From positions 1 to 62,587 of the forward strand of contig NZ_JADEWV010000008.1 of the NCBI RefSeq assembly GCF_015207455.1: 62,587 nucleotides of DNA, given 5' to 3'. The position numbers and the translations under genes were made by a program. Origin of the DNA: Microcoleus sp. LEGE 07076 (lineage in GTDB: Bacteria; Cyanobacteriota; Cyanobacteriia; Cyanobacteriales; Microcoleaceae). How positions within the stretch are numbered: the stretch's first letter is position 1; each line of letters starts with the position of its first letter. The notes beneath the pieces are model-generated. The model had not been told where the DNA came from. It saw only the letters and a program-made list of their open reading frames with translations, and searched no databases. This document shows, one piece after another, positions 43,644 to 52,991 of this stretch.

Positions 43644-46600
43644 ATGACCTATTTTCGCTCTATTTTAATTTTGACATTAGGTTTTTGGCTGCTACCGCTA
43701 GCAGTGCGATCGCAACCTGTCGTCCCGGCAAATGACGGCACTAATACTGTTGTCAATAGGGAGCAAAATCGCTTAGACATTAGAGGCGGACAACTGTCAG
43801 GAAACGGCGCAAATCTGTTTCACAGCTTCAGCCAATTTAATCTCAGCGAAGGTCAAATTGCTAATTTTATAACTAATCCCAATATTCAAAATATTTTAGG
43901 GCGGATTTCCGGCAGCGAGGTTTCCGTCATTAACGGTTTGATTTCAATAAGCGGGGGCAACTCAAATTTATTTCTAATGAATCCGGCGGGAATTGTTTTC
44001 GGTCAAAATGCGATATTGAACGTGCCGGTGTCTTTTTTGGCAACAACTGCAACGAAGATTGGTTTCGGCGACGGCTGGTTTACTTCTACGGGAATTAATG
44101 ATTACAAATCCTTGCTGGGAAATCCAACTCAATTTAATTTTAATAATTCACAATCTGGGATAATTGTCAATGCGGGAAAGTTGGCAGTTGGTAGCGGTCA
44201 AAATTTAACTTTGTTGGGCGGTACTGTGATTAATACCGGGCAATTGTCCGCCCCGGGCGGTCAAATTACGGTGGCTGCTGTTCCGGGAAGCAATGCAGTC
44301 CGTATCAGTCAAGCTGGTAATTTATTGAGTTTAGAAATTATTCCGTCTTTGCAGTCAGAAAAATCGACGATCGCCCCGGCTGCTTTGCCTCAGTTGCTGA
44401 CGGGTGCCGGGGTAGAGTCAGCCACAGGTTTAACGATTAACGAACAAGGTCAATTAATCCTGACTGGCGGCCAAAGAGTAGCGGTAAATGCCGGAAGTGC
44501 GATCGTCTCGGGTACTGTCAATGTATTTGCTTCTTCTGGCGGGATTGGTGGCACTGTCAATATTTTAGGCGAAACAGTCGGACTCTTCGGCGCAAAGGTC
44601 GATGCTTCGGGGACAGATGGCGGAGGAGTTGTGCGCGTCGGAGGCGGTTGGCGGGGGGCGGAACCGATACCAAACGCCCTGGTAACATACGTTAGTCGAG
44701 ATTCGACGATCGCAGCAGACGCGATCGAGCGCGGTAACGGCGGCACTGCGACAATTTGGTCAGACAATACAACTCGCTTCTTGGGCAATATTACGGCTCG
44801 CGGCGGCACAGCAGCAGGTAACGGCGGCAGAGTGGAAGTCTCCGGTAAAAATGCTTTAGTTTTCCAAGGAGAGGTCGATACCCGCGCGCCTAACGGGGCG
44901 ATCGGCAATTTGTGGCTCGATCCGGCAAATATTGCGATCGTCAGCGGTAACGGCGAAAACAGCCCGATCTTGACTGGGGGGGAACTCGAAGCCACAGAAT
45001 CGCCGACTGAAACATCGATCTCAGAAGTGCAGTTGGAACAGATGGCGGCCGGCAGCAACGCGGTTGTAGAAACCCCGGGCTACATCACCCTCCAAGACTT
45101 GCCCGACAACAAACTCGCACTGCAAGCGAAAACCGGAGACAGTGTAACATTCCGATCGGGCGGAGTGTTTTTTGTCAATGACCCGAAGGATTTAATCGAG
45201 ACTCAAGGCGGCAACATCAACATTTTCGCCAGCAGCATCTCTCTGGGCGGACTCAATGCTAGCGGCGGCAATATCGCTCTGACTGCTAACGGGATTGACT
45301 TGAGGGGCGGCAGCAATTCGGTCACCAGTGCGGGGGGAACAATTAGCTTGCAACCCAGCGACGGCCGAGGAATTAGGATCGGTGGCACTGGCGATATTTT
45401 AGGGGTTTTGGACTTGACAGCAGCGGATCTCGGTGCTTTGGCGGGGGGTTTCGGTTCGATCGCGATCGGGCGTGCCAACAGCAGTTCGATCGCGATCGTC
45501 GCACCGATTACCTTCAACAGCCCGCTGACACTTCAAGGCAGTTCGATCGCGATCGACAATCCCCTGAGAACAAGCGGCAGCGCTAGCATCACTCTCGACG
45601 CGCCCCAAACCGATCTCGGTGCCAACATCGCCACATCGGGCGCAGATATCACTTTTACCGGCAACCTGTCGCTGAATGCTGACGCAGCTTTGGACGCTCA
45701 AGCCACGGGCAGCATTCTGTTTTCCGGCAGCCTGGACGGAGCTCGCGCCCTGAGACTTGACGCTGGGCGAGTCCGCTTCGGCGGTACAGTCGTCGGTGAA
45801 GCTGCACCGCTGGCGAGTTTGACTGTCAGCGGCGGGAGTACCGAGATAGCTGGCGATATCGCCACATCTGGCGACATCGCTTTCAACAGTGCCGTCACAG
45901 TCGATCGGCGCAGCACGATTTCAGCCAGTAGCGGCAACATCACTTTTGCCAGCACCCTCGACAGCATCCAAGGCCGGGCAAATAATTTGACGCTGCGGGC
46001 TGGCGGCAACATTACCTTTGAGGGCGCAGTCGGTCAAACTCAGAGGTTGGGCCTGCTCTCGGCTGATGCTGCTAGCGTGACGGCTGCTTCCCGAATTGCC
46101 GCGCGCAGGTTGAGCGTGAACGCGCGAGATGTTGCTACCTTCAGGGGGGACACCGCGGCCGCTGTGGGAGCCGATATCAAGGCAGGAAACATCCTCTTAG
46201 AGGGTAATTTAAGCACGGATGGCGGCAGCGCGAACCTGCAAGCAACTCGCGAGGTTCGGACTGGCAATATTACCTCCAACGGCGGGAGCATTCGGGTTGA
46301 GGGAAATACTGTTGCAGCAGGCGCGATCGACTCCTCGTCGGCAACGGGAACAGGCGGCGCGATCGCGATCGAAAGCAATGCTGGCCCTTTAACTGCGGGA
46401 GCTTTGAACGCTTCGGGAGCGATCGGCGGCAATATTGCCCTCACCTCGCAAGCCGACATTTCGGCTCTCGATCTCAACTCCAGTGGCACTGAGGGAAACG
46501 GCGGCGCAGTCTCCCTGAGCGCGACTGGTAACATTCAGTCGGGCTTTATCAACGCTAGAGGCGGCAGTGTTGATGTGACAACCCTCGGTTTGTTTCGATC

Positions 46601-48497
46601 GAACAATGTTTTTAGCGATATATCGGGCAATCTTGCCAGTATTTCTACTGCTGGGGGTACAGGAGGCGGGGCGATCGCAATTCGGCACGGAGGCGGTAGC
46701 GATCGATCTTTTGTAGTTGGCGGCGCGATCGACAATGGAACCCAGGGAACCATTAATGCTGGCGCGGGAAACGCCATTTTGCCAAGTTTTTCCTTTGGGC
46801 AAACTTACACCCAAGGAAGTTTACCAAATCAGATTTCCCTAATTACACCGGGCCCACCGCCTGCTCCGGCACCAATTCCCGAACCAATTCCCGAACCAAT
46901 TCCCCAACCAATTCCCGAACCAATTCCCGAACCAATTCCCGAACCAATTCCCGAACCAATTCCCCAACCAATTCCCGAACCGGCGCTGTCACTTCCTGCA
47001 TCTTTGCAAGTAGAATTGCGATCGCCAAATCAAAACAAAACTTCCCCAACTAGCCCCGAGCTTTTGATTCCCTCTCGCAGATTCGATACCGCAGCCTCCG
47101 GTATTTTAGCCTTTGAACAAACCTTCACTCGCGAATACGAAAAATATCTAGATTTGCCCGCCCGAAAGCCGATTACGAATATGTCGGTAATTTACGAAAC
47201 TCTTCGCAAAAACGAACAAATTACCGGGGTAAAATCTGCAATTATTTATATGAATTGGGTGAGGCAATCGGACGCAGCAGCCCCCAAAGAAAATGATTCG
47301 GTACTGGTGGCAAGTCGGGATTTATCTAATCTATTGCCTGTGAGAAAAAACCTCCCTATCCAGCCTGCGAGCCTCATGCAAGATGGGTTGGAGGAGAGGT
47401 TGCCACCAGCCGGCACAGAAGTTTCCGATGTGCCGAGCGGGGAGCATTTAGAATTAGTGTTAGTCACAGCTAACGCTGAACCGATGCGCGTTTTAGTTCC
47501 GGCGACAACGCGCTGGCAGGTACTGCAACTAGCCGACGCTTTGCAAACCGAAATTACTAATCCCAGAAGAAGAAACAGTATCAGTTATTTGGATGTAGCT
47601 CAAAAACTTTATCGGTGGTTAATTGCGCCATTGGCAGGAGAATTGGCAGCTTTAAAAATTAAGAATTTAATTGTAATTCCGGCAGCGGGCTTGCGAAGCG
47701 TGCCGTTTGCTGCTCTTCACGATGGCAAACAATTTTTAGTTGAGCAATACAGCTTTAGCGTGATGCCGAGTCTGAGTTTGACTGATATCCGCTACGACAA
47801 TATTGCTGACGATGAAGTTTTGGCGATGGGAGCGTCAGTATTTAAAGATAAAGCGCCTCTGCCTGCGGTACCGATCGAGTTAGAGTTGATCGCGCCGCCC
47901 TCAGAAGGAAGATCATTTTTGAATCAAGACTTTACTCTCGAAAATTTGCAAGCTCAACGGGCAAATCAGCCTTTTGGAATCATTCACTTAGCAACTCACA
48001 GCGAATTCCAGCCTGGGGCACCAAAAAATTCTTACATTCAGTTGTGGGATACTAAATTGCGCCTCGATCAAATGCCGCAGTTGCGGTGGAATTCTCCCCC
48101 GGTGCACCTGTTAGTTTTAAGCGCGTGCAGTACCGCTTTGGGCGACGAAGACGCGGAGTTGGGGTTTGCGGGTTTGGCGGTAGCTAGCGGTGCGCGATCG
48201 GCTTTGGCGAGTTTGTGGGAAGTCAGCGATGAGGGAACTTTGGGGCTAATGACGGAGTTTTACCGGGAGTTGCGGGCCCCCAGACGCGGTAGCAATTTGA
48301 CGATTAAAGCCGAGGCTTTGCGGTGGGCGCAATTGCAGATGCTGCGGGGGCGCGTGCGGATTCAAGACGGGATGCTGGAAGCCGAAGGGCTTTCTGAGGC
48401 GATCGCTTTACCTCCGGAAATTGCGGGGCGGGGCGATCGAATCCTTTCCCATCCTTATTATTGGGCTGCCTTTACAATGATTGGCAATCCTTGGTAA
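43644..48497 (+). CDS. Secreted haemagglutinin-type (TPS) exoprotein with C-terminal CHAT protease domain
   Basis: A 1617-aa protein. Residues 1-23 are a signal peptide (ILILTLGFWLLPLAVRS). About 25-320 form the TPS/haemagglutination domain used for export by a TpsB partner (GNGANLFHSFSQFNLSEGQ; NLFLMNPAGIVFGQNAIL; FLATTATKIGFGDG). About 330-1065 are Gly/Ser/Ala-rich beta-helix repeats (GGNIALTAN, GGTISLQPS). About 1072-1113 is a Pro-rich spacer of PEPI/PQPI repeats. Residues about 1230-1617 are a CHAT (caspase-like) domain: AGLRSVPFAALHDG, IIHLATHSEF with H1452, and LVLSACSTALGD with C1495, the two catalytic residues. It is likely an exported adhesin or filament that carries its own protease. 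No TpsB gene is in the window. The ATG directly follows the heptamer array. Confidence 0.93.
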   Translation: MTYFRSILILTLGFWLLPLAVRSQPVVPANDGTNTVVNREQNRLDIRGGQLSGNGANLFHSFSQFNLSEGQIANFITNPNIQNILGRISGSEVSVINGLISISGGNSNLFLMNPAGIVFGQNAILNVPVSFLATTATKIGFGDGWFTSTGINDYKSLLGNPTQFNFNNSQSGIIVNAGKLAVGSGQNLTLLGGTVINTGQLSAPGGQITVAAVPGSNAVRISQAGNLLSLEIIPSLQSEKSTIAPAALPQLLTGAGVESATGLTINEQGQLILTGGQRVAVNAGSAIVSGTVNVFASSGGIGGTVNILGETVGLFGAKVDASGTDGGGVVRVGGGWRGAEPIPNALVTYVSRDSTIAADAIERGNGGTATIWSDNTTRFLGNITARGGTAAGNGGRVEVSGKNALVFQGEVDTRAPNGAIGNLWLDPANIAIVSGNGENSPILTGGELEATESPTETSISEVQLEQMAAGSNAVVETPGYITLQDLPDNKLALQAKTGDSVTFRSGGVFFVNDPKDLIETQGGNINIFASSISLGGLNASGGNIALTANGIDLRGGSNSVTSAGGTISLQPSDGRGIRIGGTGDILGVLDLTAADLGALAGGFGSIAIGRANSSSIAIVAPITFNSPLTLQGSSIAIDNPLRTSGSASITLDAPQTDLGANIATSGADITFTGNLSLNADAALDAQATGSILFSGSLDGARALRLDAGRVRFGGTVVGEAAPLASLTVSGGSTEIAGDIATSGDIAFNSAVTVDRRSTISASSGNITFASTLDSIQGRANNLTLRAGGNITFEGAVGQTQRLGLLSADAASVTAASRIAARRLSVNARDVATFRGDTAAAVGADIKAGNILLEGNLSTDGGSANLQATREVRTGNITSNGGSIRVEGNTVAAGAIDSSSATGTGGAIAIESNAGPLTAGALNASGAIGGNIALTSQADISALDLNSSGTEGNGGAVSLSATGNIQSGFINARGGSVDVTTLGLFRSNNVFSDISGNLASISTAGGTGGGAIAIRHGGGSDRSFVVGGAIDNGTQGTINAGAGNAILPSFSFGQTYTQGSLPNQISLITPGPPPAPAPIPEPIPEPIPQPIPEPIPEPIPEPIPEPIPQPIPEPALSLPASLQVELRSPNQNKTSPTSPELLIPSRRFDTAASGILAFEQTFTREYEKYLDLPARKPITNMSVIYETLRKNEQITGVKSAIIYMNWVRQSDAAAPKENDSVLVASRDLSNLLPVRKNLPIQPASLMQDGLEERLPPAGTEVSDVPSGEHLELVLVTANAEPMRVLVPATTRWQVLQLADALQTEITNPRRRNSISYLDVAQKLYRWLIAPLAGELAALKIKNLIVIPAAGLRSVPFAALHDGKQFLVEQYSFSVMPSLSLTDIRYDNIADDEVLAMGASVFKDKAPLPAVPIELELIAPPSEGRSFLNQDFTLENLQAQRANQPFGIIHLATHSEFQPGAPKNSYIQLWDTKLRLDQMPQLRWNSPPVHLLVLSACSTALGDEDAELGFAGLAVASGARSALASLWEVSDEGTLGLMTEFYRELRAPRRGSNLTIKAEALRWAQLQMLRGRVRIQDGMLEAEGLSEAIALPPEIAGRGDRILSHPYYWAAFTMIGNPW
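46858..46984. repeat. In-frame 12-bp minisatellite encoding PEPI repeats
   Basis: Units of CCAATTCCCGAA or CCAATTCCCCAA (Pro-Ile-Pro-Glu/Gln) repeat about nine times within the exoprotein gene. The unit length is a multiple of three, so copy-number change keeps the frame and alters only the spacer length between beta-helix and CHAT domain. Confidence 0.9.
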
Positions 48498-48858
48498 TTG
48501 GTAATCGGTAATATTATTTCCGGTCAATTATAGCAGTCCTAAATCCGATCAAATCGGTCAGCATCGGAATTATATCGTTTCCGGTTGCACTCCTGATGAC
48601 TGTTGACTGTTGACTGTTGACTGTTGACTGTTGACTGTTGATTTCTCTGCATCTGCGTGAATCAGCGTTTATCAATTGTCATCTGCGGTTATAAACTATC
48701 TTTTTTTACCCCAGATACGGGCAGATTAACACAGATTGCATCATTTTTGGTCAAATAATCCTCAGACAAATGGTTCGAGTTTGGATAATTTACCGACACG
48801 ATATTACTAGATAATTTCTGACCAAACTTGCTTTTACTTGTACGCTCTCTGTCTGAAG
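48498..48858. other. Intergenic region after the exoprotein gene
   Basis: GGTAATT units start right after the stop codon. A shortened family-B element (AAATCCGATCAAATCGG...CGGAATTATATCG, about 48540-48585) follows, then about six TTGACTG heptamers at 48597-48640. The rest, including a TCTGCATCTGCGTGAATCAG phrase, holds nothing I can name. Both heptamer groups are T/G-rich on the sense strand of the exoprotein gene. Confidence 0.6.
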
Positions 48859-49551
48859 TTAACGCTGTTCGCTCTGCTGGAAATGCTGCTCAATTTCCTG
48901 ATGGCATACGTGCCAAAAATACAAAGCCATATTCACAAGAGCTAATAATTTAGTTCCATCTTCTAACATCGCGTGTAATCCGATACTTCGAGAATTTAAA
49001 ATATCCTCAAACCGCGAGATGGCAAACAAGACGAATGCTGCGGCTAACGGCAGGTAAGGAGTGGTTTTGATGTACCGCCAAAAATTAAATATGTAAAGGA
49101 AAACACCGCTACCATAACATAAGTAAATTAATTTCTTGGATATTCCCAGCCGAGAAAGAATCAAAGTCATCCGAAACCTGTCATCCAGGTACAAGATTCC
49201 CAGCAGTAAAGCACTAAAAAATAAGAAAATCGACGATCGGCTGCGCGGCTGTTTTTGGCGCAGCAGTCCGAAAGTAAATGCACAAATTGCGACTGATATG
49301 CACCCGAGGACTTCGGAAACGCCGGTGAGAATTCCTTCGTAAGGGAACCAGAAATTAAAAGGGTCGCTAAACAGGCGTTCAACTCCGTCTCCCTTATTGT
49401 TGAGTTTGGCGTATATGCTCAGCACGCCCAAAATCAGGACTGTCAGAATGTTGAAACCAACTAAAAATGGTACTGTAAAAAAGTGTGTTTTCAAAATTTC
49501 TAAAGAGTTTGAAAAATTGGAAATTTTCTCTAATAAAGACCGAGGCTTCAT
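48859..49551 (-). CDS. Hypothetical integral membrane protein, 230 aa
   Basis: Six or so hydrophobic segments (for example FLVGFNILTVLILGVLSIY, VSEVLGCISVAICAFTFGL, SSIFLFFSALLLGILYLDD). No family is recognised. The last part is a hydrophilic tail (CHQEIEQHFQQSEQR). I chose the ATG at 49551 with GGAG upstream over the in-frame ATG at 49566. It follows the Hik2-like kinase on the same strand with only 28 bp between, so it may be co-transcribed and serve as a partner, but that is an inference. Confidence 0.7.
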   Translation of the reverse strand: MKPRSLLEKISNFSNSLEILKTHFFTVPFLVGFNILTVLILGVLSIYAKLNNKGDGVERLFSDPFNFWFPYEGILTGVSEVLGCISVAICAFTFGLLRQKQPRSRSSIFLFFSALLLGILYLDDRFRMTLILSRLGISKKLIYLCYGSGVFLYIFNFWRYIKTTPYLPLAAAFVLFAISRFEDILNSRSIGLHAMLEDGTKLLALVNMALYFWHVCHQEIEQHFQQSEQR

Positions 49552-49579
49552 AAAAACTATCTCCAAGCAATAGGCTTAG

Positions 49580-50959
49580 TTACTGATTTAGTGGCAGCCA
49601 AAGTACAAATGTAGTGCCGTGGTCGGTTGGATATAAATGAGTTTCCACAGATGGCAGCCATTCGGGATTTAGTGGGGAAAATACTTCGATTTCTCCTTGC
49701 ATTTGATGGACTAAATCGCGGGCGATCGCCAAACCCAATCCTGTGCCGGGAATTTGAGTATGCGCTTTTTCTCCCCGGTAGTGCCGCTCAAATAAATGCT
49801 CTAAATCCTGGGGAGGAATCCCGACACCTGTGTCGCTGACTGCAACTGCTACCGCAGGTGATGGGCGGTGTGTTGCCCGATCGCCATTCGCTGTTACTTT
49901 AATATAAATTTGGCAGCCGGCGGGGCTATATTTCAAAGCATTGTCAATTAAATTGCTCAAAACTTCGCGCAAAGCTCGATCGTTCGCCGAGACTGGCGGT
50001 AAATCTGCCGGTATGTCGGCTACCAATGACAGATGCCTTTCCGATGCGATCGCAACAGCGGAAATTAACAGCGGTTTTAAGACTTCTGCTACAAAGCAGG
50101 ATTCTGCCAAATTGGCCGCAGGTGACAGCGACAGAGGAGAATGCTGGATTAATTCCACGTTGGACATTGCTTTGTCCGAATTGCCTGATGGGAGTCTCAG
50201 ATTTGCTTCGCCGGTGTCAACGGTGCGATCGAATTGACTGAGCAACTCTTGCAGCCGATCGCTCTCTCGGACAATACTGAAAGCCACATTGCGGTTTTTG
50301 TCTTCCGGTACCAGCCGCCGCGCCAACAGCTTACCAAAAGTTCGCAACGCTGTCAGCGGACTTTTGAACTGGTGCAGCAAATTGTGCACCGTCTCGTAAA
50401 CCTGAGCCTGGATTTGCCGAACCGAGTTTAGTTCCTGGTGCATCCACTGCGATCGCTGGTCTAAAATGCACGCCAGGGCTAAGGTGCGAGCAATTTGTTG
50501 CATCGTCGCCTCCTCTCGATCGTTCCAAGGCCTGTCTTGCCTACCGCACACCAGGAGTCCCATTACAGAACCCTCGTGTATCATAGGCGTCACTATTTGC
50601 AGGCGCTGCTGCCACAGATTCTCCGGGCCTTGACACTGGTTTTGGCGCCCATCACCGGGCAGCCGATCGGGTGCGATCGCCCCCACTGTTGATTCTTCCA
50701 CAGCAAAAACTGGCGCCGCCAGCCGTCGCGGCACGGGTTTTGCTGTCGAACTTTCGGACGATTGCAGCGTCAACTCCTCATTTTCTGGTGATTCGACTGA
50801 AGTTTCGGGGTAAACTGCGATCGGCACTAACTTTGCCTCGCTCCCGGATACCAGCTCTCGTGTCAAGTATACTGCGCTGAATGTCGCTCCCAAACTGACT
50901 GCGATCGCCACCTGCGATCGACAAAGCTTGACAAATTCTGAACTGGCTGGCATTGACAT
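49580..50959 (-). CDS. GAF-domain histidine kinase, Hik2/CSK-like redox sensor
   Basis: A 459-aa soluble sensor kinase. An N-terminal GAF-type domain (about 5-165) begins EFVKLCRSQVAIA; Cys13 matches the place of the cysteine that holds the iron-sulfur cluster in Hik2 and chloroplast sensor kinase. A low-complexity insert is found at 52-75. The H-box is VHNLLHQFKSPLTALRTFGK with H196, which is the Hik2/CSK form and not the usual HELRTPL. The ATPase domain has LIDNALKYSPAGC, DTGVGIPPQDLEHLFERHYR and GTGLGLAIARDLV. Such kinases report plastoquinone redox state to Rre1/RppA. No response regulator is adjacent. Confidence 0.85.
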   Translation of the reverse strand: MSMPASSEFVKLCRSQVAIAVSLGATFSAVYLTRELVSGSEAKLVPIAVYPETSVESPENEELTLQSSESSTAKPVPRRLAAPVFAVEESTVGAIAPDRLPGDGRQNQCQGPENLWQQRLQIVTPMIHEGSVMGLLVCGRQDRPWNDREEATMQQIARTLALACILDQRSQWMHQELNSVRQIQAQVYETVHNLLHQFKSPLTALRTFGKLLARRLVPEDKNRNVAFSIVRESDRLQELLSQFDRTVDTGEANLRLPSGNSDKAMSNVELIQHSPLSLSPAANLAESCFVAEVLKPLLISAVAIASERHLSLVADIPADLPPVSANDRALREVLSNLIDNALKYSPAGCQIYIKVTANGDRATHRPSPAVAVAVSDTGVGIPPQDLEHLFERHYRGEKAHTQIPGTGLGLAIARDLVHQMQGEIEVFSPLNPEWLPSVETHLYPTDHGTTFVLWLPLNQ

Positions 50960-51347
50960 GAGCGCCGCATGATTAATATATCTAACGGAATTTTAAGTGA
51001 ACTACAACTAATTTGCCGCCGATTACAGATTCGGAGACTTCTAGATTTCAGGTTTCTGCGTTTTAATTGAAGGCTGCTAGGTTCCAAGCATCCGGCTCTC
51101 AAGAACAAAAATTGTCCTGCATCCGGCTCCAGTTTTCACATATTCCGAAGCTAGCTGCTGCCTGAACTTTCGGGCTACCGTACCACAACCGCTGCACTTT
51201 TGTCGATCGGCACGAATTTTCACAGTGTGTCGATATATTAAAAACTGTTGATTTTTGGAGTTAGAACGGATATACTCGGCTCGGATTTGGTAGCTATCAT
51301 TACAACCTGTCTGCTCATACTGTCTGCTCACAGAGGAGGTAAAGAAA
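50960..51347. other. Intergenic region between divergent kinase and DUF3155 genes
   Basis: 388 bp with both promoters. GATTAATATATCTAACGG lies near the kinase start and GAGGAGGT (51332-51339) near the DUF3155 start. The remainder is unremarkable; overlapping ORFs of 70-97 codons on the minus strand are shadows without ribosome binding sites. Confidence 0.5.
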
Positions 51348-51671
51348 TTGGCCAGGAGACGCAAACGCAAGAGTCGCCGCCGACAAGAAGGACGCAGAAT
51401 TTTAGAGTGTGTGCCTCAATATAGCATCGAGAGCGGCGAAGATAAACCCGTAACAGCGGCTCGCAAGTTCATCCATGCTGAAGGCATTGCTCCCCCCGCT
51501 TTACTGTTAGTCAAGCGTAACGAGCATACCACCGACAGATACTTCTGGGCTGAAAAAGGTTTGTTCGGAGCCCAATACGTAGAAGAGAACCATTTCTTGT
51601 TTCCCAGCTTAAAGGTAATGCTGGAAACAGCCACAGAAAAACTTGCTCTGGTGGCCGCCAGTCGCGCATAG
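51348..51671 (+). CDS. DUF3155 family protein
   Basis: A 107-aa cyanobacterial protein. The first 16 residues are extremely basic (RRRKRKSRRRQEGRR), then VTAARKFIHAEGIAPPALLL, the DUF3155 core, and RYFWAEKGLFGAQYVEENHF. The basic N-terminus suggests nucleic-acid or ribosome binding, which is an inference. The start is TTG at 51348, chosen because a strong GAGGAGGT lies 8 bases upstream and no ATG precedes the basic region. Confidence 0.88.
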   Translation: MARRRKRKSRRRQEGRRILECVPQYSIESGEDKPVTAARKFIHAEGIAPPALLLVKRNEHTTDRYFWAEKGLFGAQYVEENHFLFPSLKVMLETATEKLALVAASRA

Positions 51672-52132
51672 AGCAAAATGTTTAGCTCTAAACATTGACA
51701 GCAATGTTTTTCTAACTCTTTTAACAAAAGCGCGAGAGTTCTCATTGTCTGGAGAGTGCTGACTGAAATTTACGCGAAAAGTCCTTAAAAAATAAGAACT
51801 AGGGTATAAGGCGCCATCGCAACAGGATAGCTCGCCTGCTAGGGGCGATCGCCACAGCGCGCACTCTCACGATAATGGTTTTTTGAGATTCGCCCAAAAA
51901 CGGATACAATCTCGGCAGGGCTGTCGCTGCCCCAAATTTTAGACGAAAATTAAAGCTCCCAGATTCATCTTTAGCATAAATCTCAAATCTTCAATGCCCC
52001 AATCTAAAATCGAGCAAGTGTTTGGTCGATCGAGCAAACAGCAAACGAGAGAGCCACGGGGATTCATCGGTTTGTCTGCTCAAAGTTGAAGCACGGCATT
52101 TAGCATATCAAAAAACGTTCCACACCCAACTT
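51672..52132. other. Intergenic region between convergent DUF3155 and CCB genes
   Basis: It starts with AAATGTTTAGCTCTAAACATT (about 51677-51697), an imperfect palindrome that can act as the DUF3155 3' hairpin. CTAAAATC-type units appear near 51990-52010 (T/G-rich on the sense strand of the CCB gene). Nothing else can be recognised. Confidence 0.5.
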
Positions 52133-52669
52133 TTAATCAAACAGCGGTTTCAAATCTAAAGCTTTTTGCATAGCTGCTAGTTCATCGCGGTGAGCTCTGA
52201 CAGTAACCAGGCTCTTAGTTTGGCTTCCAGACTCAGCAACTGATTCGAGTTTAAGGGAAACTTGCTCCGAGCGTCCAGCTTTTTTCCAGTAAAATACTCC
52301 CGCCAGCGGTGACAGCAGTACCAAAGCTAGAAAAATTTGACCTTGCTGGGGAACTAGCATTCCCAAAACCAGTCCCAAGCAGAGAGTGCCACCTGCACTC
52401 AGCAAAGTTAAAAAAATAGCTAAAAACCAACTAGGGCGCACAAAACCTTCAAAAGTGACTTTATAGTTGGGGGCATCGACGGCTGCAACTCGGTAAGCCC
52501 TAGAAGCAAAATATTCTTGTAGCTGGGTTAACAGTGACTCTTGGGCGCTCTCAGAAGCCAGCTTGACTTGTTCGATTCTATCTTTGACTGAGGCCTTGAT
52601 GAAGAAAAACAAGCCAACAGCAAGCAGCAGGGTAATCGTGAACGTTGAAGAAAGAACAGTAGTATCCAT
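52133..52669 (-). CDS. Cofactor assembly of complex C subunit B (CCB)-type membrane protein
   Basis: A 178-aa membrane protein related to the CCB factors that attach haem c(i)-prime to cytochrome b6 in thylakoids. TM1 is at 9-27 (FTITLLLAVGLFFFIKAS), a soluble part with VKDRIEQVKLASESAQESLL follows, then two further TMs at about 82-128 (WFLAIFLTLLSAGGTLCLGL; ILFLALVLLSPLAGVFYW-like). I think it is the CCB1 (DUF3529) type, but CCB2/4 cannot be excluded. I chose the ATG at 52669; the frame runs to 52822 but the extra 51 residues are cysteine-rich and unlike any family member. Confidence 0.75.
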   Translation of the reverse strand: MDTTVLSSTFTITLLLAVGLFFFIKASVKDRIEQVKLASESAQESLLTQLQEYFASRAYRVAAVDAPNYKVTFEGFVRPSWFLAIFLTLLSAGGTLCLGLVLGMLVPQQGQIFLALVLLSPLAGVFYWKKAGRSEQVSLKLESVAESGSQTKSLVTVRAHRDELAAMQKALDLKPLFD

Positions 52670-52991
52670 CGGTACAAGTTTTGTGCAATTGAAACGATCT
52701 ACTATTACTTTACAGAACTTTACATACAAAAGCGATCGAGGACTTACGCAGACACTTACTTGCCAAAATTCCCAACAAGCTTTACAGCAAGGCGTTTTTC
52801 TCGCCATCACATTTCTTTGCATATCTCCCCATCATCCCTAATTCTCAAGTGACAATGCGTAAGTCCTGACGTAGTGTAGCTGCTCTAATCGCTGTGCGGC
52901 GATGCCAGAAGCATCAGCCAAGGCAATCGGGCAAATCGCTTTGCTAGTAGCGCCAGCATTTCAATGGTTTAGGCATCCGATTTAAACTGTG
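52670..52991. other. Intergenic region, CCB leader
   Basis: 322 bp between CCB and PadR genes on the same strand. It includes two inverse-oriented GACTTACGCA / TGCGTAAGTC phrases (about 52741-52750 and 52857-52866), which could form a long stem around an AT-rich segment. Nothing else. Confidence 0.5.

Noticed and set aside
44450-47049. Six long minus-strand ORFs (up to 202 codons) inside the exoprotein gene
   Set aside because: Antisense frames that stay open because of the Gly/Ala/Ser-rich repeat codons; no start signals and no family resemblance.
52670-52822. N-terminal extension of the CCB-type gene
   Set aside because: The extra 51 residues are cysteine-rich and unlike the family; an ATG at 52669 opens the first membrane helix correctly.
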